From contig CAZXIT010000004.1 of the NCBI GenBank assembly GCA_964640775.1, positions 1 to 30,629 of the forward strand: a stretch of DNA of 30,629 bases. Direction: 5' to 3'. Source of the DNA: CAYMUN01 sp964640775 (GTDB taxonomy: Bacteria; Patescibacteriota; Saccharimonadia; Saccharimonadales; UBA4665). The notes beneath the pieces were generated by a model, which ran no database searches, had not been told where the DNA came from, and saw only the letters and a list, made by a program, of their open reading frames with translations. Positions 8,246 through 14,264 of this stretch are shown here, one piece after another (position 1 is the stretch's first letter; every line of letters begins with the position of its first letter). Both the position numbers and the translations under genes were made by a program.

Positions 8246-8249
8246 CATT

Positions 8250-8954
8250 ATGGATACTGCCGCCTACCAAGCTTTCGCCAGCAACACCTTGCATGTCACG
8301 TTTAACGATATTGATCTGTTAATTACAGCCTTTACTCACCGCTCCTACCTCAATGAGCACAAAAAAACTGTCCACACTCACAACGAGCGACTAGAGTTCT
8401 TGGGCGATGCCGTCCTTGAGCTGGTGGTTACCGAGTATTTGTACGGCAATTACAGCGATCCCGAGGGCGTCCTAACCAACTGGCGGAGCTCGCTGGTGCG
8501 TACTGAGAGTATTGGCGCCGCCGCTACCAAATTCGGCTTTGAGCCGCTGCTGCGCCTGAGCCGCGGCGAAAAGCGCGGCACTGATCGCGCCCGGGCCCAG
8601 ATCTTGGCCAACAGCTTTGAAGCGGTAGTCGGCGCGCTCTATCTCGACCAGGGCTATGATGCCGCCAAGCACTTTATTACCGAAGCCATCCTCAGCACCT
8701 TTGAGGAAATCCTATCAAGCGGCTCCTGGATGGATCCTAAATCCCACCTGCAAGAGCTAGCCCAGAGCCAGGAAACGGCCACTCCGGTCTACAAAGTCAT
8801 GAATGAAGACGGCCCGGACCACGACAAGACCTTCACCGTCGGTGTCTATGTCGGCGATAAACTGCGCGGCCAGGGCAATGGCCCGAGCAAGCAGCATGCC
8901 CAGCAAAAAGCTGCCGAAGCTGCCCTAGCCTACTACGCTCAGCACAGCGAATAA
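8250..8954 (+). CDS. rnc: Ribonuclease III
   Basis: Double-strand-specific endoribonuclease acting in rRNA and mRNA processing; 234 residues, normal length. The N-terminal catalytic domain holds the signature NERLEFLGDAVLELV with its metal-binding acidic residues, and a second catalytic acidic segment around ILANSFEAVVGALYLDQG. The C-terminal double-stranded RNA-binding domain (about 163-231) runs from DPKSHLQELAQ to HAQQKAAEAALAYY. It lies downstream of the Nudix gene in the same direction. The start codon sits directly after a small palindrome instead of a recognisable ribosome binding site. Confidence 0.97.
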   Translation: MDTAAYQAFASNTLHVTFNDIDLLITAFTHRSYLNEHKKTVHTHNERLEFLGDAVLELVVTEYLYGNYSDPEGVLTNWRSSLVRTESIGAAATKFGFEPLLRLSRGEKRGTDRARAQILANSFEAVVGALYLDQGYDAAKHFITEAILSTFEEILSSGSWMDPKSHLQELAQSQETATPVYKVMNEDGPDHDKTFTVGVYVGDKLRGQGNGPSKQHAQQKAAEAALAYYAQHSE

Positions 8955-8957
8955 TAG

Positions 8958-8977
8958 ACATAAACACCGGTTTATGT
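8958..8977. terminator. Hairpin after rnc
   Basis: ACATAAAC and GTTTATGT form a perfect 8-base-pair stem with a four-base loop, 4 bases after the rnc stop. No T-run follows, so it may be an mRNA 3' stabiliser or weak terminator rather than an efficient intrinsic terminator. Confidence 0.4.
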
Positions 8978-8992
8978 TACGGTAATCTCTAA

Positions 8993-9497
8993 ATGACTCG
9001 ACCTGGCGGAGGCCCTGAAACTCCTGAAAATCCCGACTGTGCTCCCCGCGCCGTCATGGCAGCTTATGTATTAGCCCGCAGCGGTCTGGTTCTTCCCAGC
9101 GATCTGCTGCCGGAAGCCAGATTGCCGCTCTCGATGGGTCTGGAAGAGTCAAAGCTGGTAACTTGGGTGAAAGCACCAGGCTTGGAAGAGCTGCTCCATC
9201 GCCACCAAAGAAGATTACTACAGTTTTGTCGTGGCGCATCGTGGAGAAGAACGTCCCGCTCATCCGTTTGGCATGCTGCTCAATTCGTTTGATCGCAAAC
9301 CCAATTCGCAAACGTCCGCCTATGGTCATGTCGATGAACGGGGCAAGCCGCTGGGCCTTAAAGTCGATACGCTGCCGGTTTTACACGCAAAACTCGACAA
9401 AGAAACCCTCTGGATCGCGCGTTTTGGCCGCCGCAGCATCGACCTGCTTGGTGAATACTGCGAAGCTATGTTCAAAGACCGAGAACTACTGCCCTAG
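8993..9497 (+). pseudogene. Unknown conserved-looking gene, split by a +1 frameshift
   Basis: Two frames join here. From ATG 8993 a frame reads MTRPGGGPETPE onward to GLEELLHR near 9202 with codon use like its neighbours. From about 9204 the coding character moves to the +1 frame (TKEDYYSFVVAHRGEERP onward) and runs to TAG at 9497. The downstream frame is closed at 9168 (TGA), so it cannot start upstream on its own; its only internal start is GTG 9231, in the middle of the conserved-looking block. Skipping one C in CGCCACC around 9200-9203 gives a continuous protein of about 168 residues. I do not recognise the family. It may be a true frameshift mutation, a sequence error or programmed frameshifting; both halves still look under coding constraint. 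Confidence 0.6.
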
Positions 9498-9517
9498 CCG
9501 CCAGTTATCAAGCCGTA

Positions 9518-9546
9518 TTGACAACAGAGATGGTTATCTGTAGAAT
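9518..9546 (+). promoter_or_regulatory. rpsP promoter, near consensus
   Basis: TTGACA (9518-9523), 17 bases, TAGAAT (9541-9546). This is the strongest sigma70-type match in the window and fits a ribosomal protein gene. The leader would be about 70 bases long. Confidence 0.8.
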
Positions 9547-9570
9547 AGCTAGCATTGTCTTTAGTAGTCT

Positions 9571-9590
9571 GCCTATTGCAGGTAATAGGC
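9571..9590 (+). promoter_or_regulatory. Hairpin in rpsP leader
   Basis: GCCTATT (9571-9577) pairs with AATAGGC (9584-9590) around a six-base loop, inside the leader between the promoter and the rpsP start. It could be a control or stability element; no binding protein can be named from the sequence. Confidence 0.45.
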
Positions 9591-9624
9591 TAAACCATAA
9601 GAAAGAAGAGAGTTTCGCAGACAT

Positions 9625-10104
9625 ATGTTAACTATTCGCATGCAACGTACCGGCCGCAAAGGCCACGCCATGTTCCGTATCATCGTACAGGACTCACGCT
9701 TGACTCCCACCAGCGGCAAAGTTGTCGCGCCTCTCGGCAGCTATGACCCGCATGCCAAGACCGTCATTCTAGACAAGGAAAAAGCGGCCTTTTACCTGCA
9801 GCACGGCGCCCAGCCATCGACACGGGTTGCCCGCCTGCTCAAAAGTGAAGACGTCAAGCTGCCTGATTGGGTAAAACTGCCAGCCGACAAAGCGCGTACC
9901 GTCCGGCACGCCGAAAAGCGCCGCAGCACGGCGCCCGCCCAGCCGGTAGAGGAAGCCGCCGCCGATGCCGCACCGGCAGAAGAAACTGCCGTCGAAACAC
10001 CAGCAGTCGAAGTCGCGGCCGAAGAATCTGACGCTCCAGCCGAACTTGTCGAGCCAATCGAGCCAGCTGCTGAAACTGACACTGCAGCCGCCGACAAAGC
10101 CTAA
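9625..10104 (+). CDS. rpsP: Ribosomal protein bS16 with long acidic tail
   Basis: Small-subunit ribosomal protein. The N-terminal 80-85 residues are a typical S16: MLTIRMQRTGRKGHAMFRI, then LGSYDP, and the QPSTRVARLL segment. The usual length is 80-90 residues, but this one has 159. From about residue 101 the extension is made almost wholly of Ala, Glu, Pro, Asp, Thr and Val, strongly acidic and probably disordered. It has its own strong promoter and a leader hairpin; the purine-rich AGAAGAGAG lies about 12 bases before the ATG. The next gene, khpA, also carries an acidic tail. rimM, usually next to rpsP and trmD, is not present here. Confidence 0.96.
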   Translation: MLTIRMQRTGRKGHAMFRIIVQDSRLTPTSGKVVAPLGSYDPHAKTVILDKEKAAFYLQHGAQPSTRVARLLKSEDVKLPDWVKLPADKARTVRHAEKRRSTAPAQPVEEAAADAAPAEETAVETPAVEVAAEESDAPAELVEPIEPAAETDTAAADKA

Positions 10105-10150
10105 ATTTTTTCCACGCAACGAGAAATCTCACAACCGCCACGCCAACATT

Positions 10151-10159
10151 TGATATAAT
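10151..10159 (+). promoter_or_regulatory. khpA promoter, extended -10
   Basis: TG, one base, then a perfect TATAAT (10154-10159), 35 bases before the khpA GTG. No good -35 is seen 17 bases upstream, which is common when the -10 is extended. An AGGGG ribosome binding site follows at about 10181-10185. Confidence 0.6.
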
Positions 10160-10193
10160 TTGGAGAGTTAATGCTAACCGAGGGGACTGCCAC

Positions 10194-10682
10194 GTGAGTG
10201 ATATTGACCAGCAATTTATAGAATATGTCGTGAAATCTTTGGTAGGCAAACCTGATGCGGTACACATCGACCGGCGAATTGACGAGAAAGGCGTTTTGCT
10301 TGAGCTGACTGTTGACCCTGAAGATCTGGGACGGGTTATCGGCAAGCGCGGTGCTACTGCCCAATCGCTTCGCACGCTCCTCAGAGCGCTTGGTACCAAA
10401 AACGATGCCCGATACAACTTGAAAATTATTGACAACGGCGTCGGCGAACATAGCGAGAGCCGATCGGACAGCGCAGGTAGTTCCTCAAAGAGCGATAATG
10501 CCCAAGACGCCGGCCAGACTGCAGCGCCAGATGATACTGCTTCCTCAGATGCACCGGAGGATACTGCCGCTGACGAAACAGCTTCGGAAGAAGAAACGGC
10601 TCCTGTCGAAGAACACCAAACGAGCGAGCGTTTGCGGCAAGCTCGCGAGGAATTGGCTGACCTCGACGATCTTGACGTCTAG
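10194..10682 (+). CDS. khpA: KhpA-type KH-domain RNA-binding protein with acidic tail
   Basis: KhpA proteins are small single-KH RNA chaperones, often encoded between rpsP and trmD, as here. Residues 1-80 match: YVVKSLVGKPDAV, then VDPEDLGRVIGKRGATAQSL, with the GxxG loop at 50-53 (GKRG). Usual length is about 75-80 residues; this one has 162. The second half (about 84-145) is rich in Ser, Asp, Glu, Ala and Thr, very acidic and probably disordered. It ends in a short predicted helix (SERLRQAREELADLDDLDV). The start is GTG with AGGGG upstream. KhpA commonly pairs with KhpB (Jag), which is not in this window. Confidence 0.9.
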   Translation: MSDIDQQFIEYVVKSLVGKPDAVHIDRRIDEKGVLLELTVDPEDLGRVIGKRGATAQSLRTLLRALGTKNDARYNLKIIDNGVGEHSESRSDSAGSSSKSDNAQDAGQTAAPDDTASSDAPEDTAADETASEEETAPVEEHQTSERLRQAREELADLDDLDV

Positions 10683-10697
10683 AAACAAATAGTTTGC

Positions 10698-10726
10698 TTG
10701 AAAAGCGCGGACTATCCCAGTATAGT
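10698..10726 (+). promoter_or_regulatory. trmD promoter
   Basis: TTGAAA (10698-10703), 17 bases, TATAGT (10721-10726). The expected start of transcription is near 10733, leaving a structured leader of about 130 bases before trmD. Confidence 0.65.
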
Positions 10727-10810
10727 GAACGGCAGTCATTACCGACGAACTTTCAAACAAAAACTGTACGAGCTCTGCGAGACATCCGCAAAGATGGGAG
10801 CTTTATGTGA

Positions 10811-10844
10811 CAATACAACCCTGACTATAGTTGGGGTTGTATTG
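10811..10844 (+). promoter_or_regulatory. Stable hairpin in trmD leader
   Basis: CAATACAACCC (10811-10821) pairs perfectly over 11 bases with GGGTTGTATTG (10834-10844), loop of 12 bases. It ends 21 bases before the trmD ATG and only a few bases before AAGGAT, and no T-run follows. This suits a leader control element better than a terminator. Confidence 0.5.
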
Positions 10845-10865
10845 GTTTAAGGATAGAATGAATAG

Positions 10866-11522
10866 ATGAGAATTCAGATTATTACGCTCTTTCCAGAGAT
10901 GTTCACCGGCGTGCTGGGCACTAGTATGCTGTGGAAAGCCCAGGATAAAGGTCTCGCCGCGTATGAGTATATTAATCTGCGTGATTTTGGCTCGGGACCA
11001 CGCCGGCAAGTCGATGATACGCCATACGGCGGAGGTGATGGCATGCTGCTGCAAGTTGGGCCGCTGGTGGCAGCCATCGAGCAGGCCAAGCAAGCAGATC
11101 CTGACGCCCGAGTAATCTTGCCGACGCCGCGCGGCACGATGTACAAGCAGTCTGACGCCAAGCGCCTGGCTGCTGATAGCCGGGGCCTCATCCTGGTCTG
11201 TGCCCGGTACGAAGGCTATGACGAACGCGTGACAGGCTGGGTAGATGAGAGTTTTTGCGTTGGCAATTATGTCTTGACTGGCGGAGAGCTGCCGGCTATG
11301 ACCATTATTGATTCAGTGGTACGACTGCTGCCTGGTGTTCTTGGCGGTGAATCGTCGACTGAGATTGAGTCATTCCAGCAGGATGACCTGAGCGTAGAAT
11401 TCCCCCAATATACGCGGCCGGAGGAGTTTCGGGGCGCCAGGGTGCCGCAGATACTGCTGGGCGGCCATCATGCCGAGATTGCCGCCTGGCGAAAATCTCA
11501 CAGCCAAATCCCAGACAAGTAG
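10866..11522 (+). CDS. trmD: tRNA (guanine37-N1)-methyltransferase
   Basis: SPOUT-class enzyme that methylates G37 of tRNAs with S-adenosylmethionine and so prevents frameshifting. It has 218 residues (usual 230-250). Hallmarks visible: N-terminal IITLFPEMF, VDDTPYGGGDGMLL, the knot region ILVCARYEGYDERV and NYVLTGGELPAMTIID, and the C-terminal PEEFRGARVPQILLGGHH. The ATG at 10866 is preceded by AAGGAT at a long distance. A three-codon reading frame from 10858 ends in TGA overlapping the trmD start as ATGA. rplS, a common neighbour, is not seen. Confidence 0.97.
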   Translation: MRIQIITLFPEMFTGVLGTSMLWKAQDKGLAAYEYINLRDFGSGPRRQVDDTPYGGGDGMLLQVGPLVAAIEQAKQADPDARVILPTPRGTMYKQSDAKRLAADSRGLILVCARYEGYDERVTGWVDESFCVGNYVLTGGELPAMTIIDSVVRLLPGVLGGESSTEIESFQQDDLSVEFPQYTRPEEFRGARVPQILLGGHHAEIAAWRKSHSQIPDK

Positions 11523-11554
11523 GGTAGGCTGGTACACGTGGAGGGTTGTAGCTC

Positions 11555-11845
11555 ATGAGGTTTCCTATAGTATTCCGCCGGGTAAGAAATGGCAGTATGG
11601 CACCAAAATTATTGCCCGGCCAGTTAATCATGGCAACGCGCCTGTTCCGCAAGCTGCACGCCGGGCAGGTAGTAATCGTGGAGCGGGACAATAAGCAGCT
11701 GGTCAAGCGTATCGAGCGCATTGTTGACAACAAGCTGTTTGTTATCGGTGATAATCTCCCAGCGAGTGTTGATAGCCGGCAGTTTGGCTGGCTTGACCGC
11801 CGCTCGGTAGTGGCTCGGGTGTTTCGACCCAACACCGCCAAATAA
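11555..11845 (+). CDS. Small soluble S26-type (signal peptidase-like) protease
   Basis: A 96-residue protein with the complete Ser/Lys dyad core of family S26. Ser14 lies in NGSMAPKLLPGQ, Lys51 in LVKRIERI, and box E is GDNLPASVDSRQFG (65-78). Normal type I signal peptidases have one or two N-terminal membrane anchors and about 170-300 residues; here the catalytic serine is only 14 residues from the start and no membrane segment exists. It resembles the short S26 proteins classed as nickel-type superoxide dismutase maturation proteases, but no such dismutase is nearby. A GGAGGG ribosome binding site 8-9 bases before the ATG fixes the start. It follows trmD by 32 bases and may be cotranscribed. 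Confidence 0.8.
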   Translation: MRFPIVFRRVRNGSMAPKLLPGQLIMATRLFRKLHAGQVVIVERDNKQLVKRIERIVDNKLFVIGDNLPASVDSRQFGWLDRRSVVARVFRPNTAK

Positions 11846-11880
11846 TCAATTATCAAAGGTTCAGTACGAACACTTGGGGC

Positions 11881-12297
11881 TTAATGGCGGTCTTTCTTGC
11901 CGCTATCCTTAGTGTTGTTCAGAAGATTAGTCGCAGCGATTGGTTTGGGAACAACTATTTGCAAGCTGGTACCAGTCTGCTGGCTATTGGAGCTGGCGGC
12001 CTGCAGCAATTTGCCCTCCATGGCCGGGCTGGCCTGCGGGGTAGCTGTAGTCGTAGAACTAGCAAGCGTCGGCAGGGGCGTGGCTGGTGCAAATGTCAGG
12101 CTTGGCAAAGCCGGCTGTGGTGCCGGTGCTGTCGACGGTGACTGGTTGGATGCGGCAGGGACACGACTCGTGCGGCTGGGCTGCGGCTGGACGAGCACGA
12201 GCACAAAACAAAAAATCATAATTACTGTGAGAGGGGGAGCAATAAGTGCGGTGTGTCCAGTCCGGGTTTGCTGAGGGTTGTCAATTGAATACAGCAA
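11881..12297 (-). CDS. Pro/Thr/Ser/Ala-rich single-pass membrane protein
   Basis: A 138-residue protein, function unknown. It has a short N-terminal cytoplasmic part, one membrane segment (about 18-37), and then a low-complexity extracytoplasmic part rich in Pro, Ala, Ser, Thr and Gln, ending in a basic tail (KDSGKKDRH). The TTG start is supported by a perfect AGGAGGT five bases upstream (12303-12309 on the plus strand), the best ribosome binding site in the window. It is transcribed away from the surface-protein locus and could be a wall-spanning spacer or linker (inference). It has no LPxTG signal. Confidence 0.7.
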   Translation of the reverse strand: MLYSIDNPQQTRTGHTALIAPPLTVIMIFCFVLVLVQPQPSRTSRVPAASNQSPSTAPAPQPALPSLTFAPATPLPTLASSTTTATPQASPAMEGKLLQAASSNSQQTGTSLQIVVPKPIAATNLLNNTKDSGKKDRH

Positions 12298-12372
12298 CGA
12301 TTACCTCCTAGCTTTTATGTCTTTGCTATTACTTGAGCCGTTATCCGTATGAATTAAAGTGTATCAAGTTCT

Positions 12373-12402
12373 ACTATAGAATAAGTGTAAGGATTTTCAC
12401 AA
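12373..12402 (-). promoter_or_regulatory. Possible promoter for Pro-rich membrane protein
   Basis: On the minus strand TTGTGA (12402-12397), 18 bases, TATAGT (12378-12373). It would give a leader of about 70 bases. The region is AT-rich and also contains plus-strand -10-like sequences for the divergent gene. Confidence 0.4.
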
Positions 12403-12426
12403 GCGGTATCGTACAATTGCCAAAGT

Positions 12427-13074
12427 ATGAAGCGTAAAAATAACACGGCGAGCTATCAAGTTGCAGGCAGAACATCGCCCGCCGCTCGCCGTCCGTCTAG
12501 GCGGGGTATGCTCTGTATGGCTGTCGTGCTCGCAGCCGGTGTCGGCCTGGGGCTGCATGTCTTATCCAGGCCAGTCACAGGGCATACGGTTGCGGCCAGT
12601 GAATTCAAGCTGCCAGCAAGCCAGACCAAACCAGCGCTAGAATTGCCATCCAGCTCTATAGCCTCAGCATATTTTCAATTGAACCTGCCACCAGGCTATA
12701 GAGTACAGGCTGCTCATCAAACCGCCGCAGGCCTGCTGTATGAGCAGGCGCTCGTCAAGCCTTCGGCTTCAGGCAGTGTGATTATCGAGATTGCCCTAAA
12801 AGCGCTGCCGGCTGGCGGTCTGAGCGAGGATTCTTCATTCGCTTTGCGCCAGCAGCAGGCGGACCATTATCGTATCACCAGCCAAGTCATAGCCGGCGAT
12901 ATGGTCAAAATTGCTGCTGACAGTCAAACGACGGCCATAGCGGCGTTTTGGCCGCACGCTCGCTATTTGGCAACTATCGGGGTTTCATCCGGTGTTAGTA
13001 CGCCAGGGACTAGCGATAACAGTACTGAGCAGGCAGCATTGCAGCCGCTCTTAGCGGCTTGGCGATGGCGATAA
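12427..13074 (+). CDS. Membrane-anchored extracytoplasmic protein, unknown function
   Basis: A 215-residue protein I do not recognise. It has a basic N-terminus (RRPSRRG), one hydrophobic segment (about 28-46), then an outside domain starting near residue 57. The fold-like pattern (AYFQLNLPPGYRVQ, a run of alternating strands, a final AAWRWR) is reminiscent of PsbP/Mog1-type domains, but that is only an impression. No ribosome binding site precedes the ATG; instead TACAAT (12412-12417) lies 9 bases before it, so the mRNA may be nearly leaderless. It is the first gene of the plus-strand surface locus. Confidence 0.75.
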   Translation: MKRKNNTASYQVAGRTSPAARRPSRRGMLCMAVVLAAGVGLGLHVLSRPVTGHTVAASEFKLPASQTKPALELPSSSIASAYFQLNLPPGYRVQAAHQTAAGLLYEQALVKPSASGSVIIEIALKALPAGGLSEDSSFALRQQQADHYRITSQVIAGDMVKIAADSQTTAIAAFWPHARYLATIGVSSGVSTPGTSDNSTEQAALQPLLAAWRWR

Positions 13075-13101
13075 GCACCTCAAAATGCTACTGTTGTTGG
13101 T

Positions 13102-14148
13102 ATGAGGATAGTAGATCTAGTTGGCGTGGCGTTGTTTGCGGTGCTGCCGGCAACCAGCAACTACCAGCTGCAGAGTTACGGCTTTGGGAGCGGCGGGACG
13201 GCAAAGAGTCAGACTGCTACCTACTCTTTGGAGGGTACGGCTGGTGAGCTGAGCGGCCAAAGCAGCTCAACCAGCAATACGACGGTCAAGCCAGGTTTTA
13301 TTCAGGCCCAGCAAGCCAATGTGCCCAAACTGGCTTCGATTGATAATAACGGCGGCCTGTACTACAACAAGCTGCATTTTGTCATAGACAAGCAAAATAA
13401 TCCTAGTGACGCCACATTTCTGATCGCTGTCAGCGCCGACAATTTTGCGGCCGATACCCGTTATCTCCAGCCGGACGGCACCCTCAGCAGCACGCTCTCC
13501 CTCACTGATTATCAAACCTATAGCGCTTGGGGCAGCAGCGGTGGCAGCCTGATAATTGGCTTATTGCCCAGTACTACTTATTCTGTAAAACTAAAGGCCA
13601 CCCAGGGCACCTTTACCGAGTCAGCCTATGGCCCGGTGAGTTCACAGGCTACAGCTGCCCCGTCAATTACCTTTAGCCTGGAGACCAGCAGCCAAGTATT
13701 GCCGCCGTATACGGTGAGTTTGGGTACGCTGAATGCCGGTGCTATTGCCACCACGGCTGATACTATCAACACGAGCTTAACGACGAACGGCACCAGCGGC
13801 GGTGATGTCTATATACGAGGCCAAAACGGCGGCCTCAAGAGCAGTTCAACCGGCTACCAGATTAGTGCACTCAGCAATGACCTGAGCAGCGTCAGTGAAG
13901 GTTTTGGGGCTCAAAACAGCAGTGTCGGGCAAGCGTCAGGCGGACCATTCACGGTGCGTAGCCCCTATAATACCAGTGGTACGAACGTCGGTATTATTGA
14001 TACGATCGTTCGCAGTCTCTATAGCAGTACAGCGCCTGTCACAGCTGGCAGCGGTGTGCTGGTGCTCAAAGCAAAATCAGCAGCCACTGACGCGGCAGCG
14101 ACTGACTACCGAGAAATATTAACGTTTGTGGCTGCCGGTAATTTTTAG
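13102..14148 (+). CDS. Secreted beta-rich surface protein A (VAAGNF C-terminus)
   Basis: A 348-residue protein, probably exported. A short hydrophobic N-terminus (LVGVALFAVLPATS, about 6-19) could act as a signal peptide, although it is weak. A Ser/Thr/Gly-rich region follows, then a fibronectin-like segment (about 74-185, ending LLPSTTYSVKLKATQG). A C-terminal domain (about 190-348) resembles that of the next gene; both align over GGDVYIRGQNGGLKS versus the equivalent GYTAYVKSANAALNS. The last residues read YREILTFVAAGNF, near-identical to the end of the next protein. No anchor is visible, so retention at the surface probably needs a partner. A six-codon frame (13085-13105) ends in an ATGA overlap with this start. 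Confidence 0.8.
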   Translation: MRIVDLVGVALFAVLPATSNYQLQSYGFGSGGTAKSQTATYSLEGTAGELSGQSSSTSNTTVKPGFIQAQQANVPKLASIDNNGGLYYNKLHFVIDKQNNPSDATFLIAVSADNFAADTRYLQPDGTLSSTLSLTDYQTYSAWGSSGGSLIIGLLPSTTYSVKLKATQGTFTESAYGPVSSQATAAPSITFSLETSSQVLPPYTVSLGTLNAGAIATTADTINTSLTTNGTSGGDVYIRGQNGGLKSSSTGYQISALSNDLSSVSEGFGAQNSSVGQASGGPFTVRSPYNTSGTNVGIIDTIVRSLYSSTAPVTAGSGVLVLKAKSAATDAAATDYREILTFVAAGNF

Positions 14149-14187
14149 CAGGCAAAGGGGTGTGGAAAACTAATTGCGGGCTATGTA

Positions 14188-14215
14188 TTGACTTTGCCTG
14201 CCATTGGGTTACCAT
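14188..14215 (+). promoter_or_regulatory. Possible promoter for surface protein B
   Basis: TTGACT (14188-14193), 16 bases, TACCAT (14210-14215), 50 bases before the ATG at 14265. The -10 is a weak match. Confidence 0.4.
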
Positions 14216-14264
14216 AAGTTGTATAGCAACGTAAAATAAACATATAAAAGAGATCCGAGCCCTC

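Noticed and set aside
9163..9543. 126-codon plus-strand frame across the frameshifted gene
   Set aside because: It is the third frame; the other two frames carry the coding character on either side of the frame change.
10105..10118. T-run after rpsP as an intrinsic terminator
   Set aside because: The T-run is present but no stem precedes it within a useful distance.
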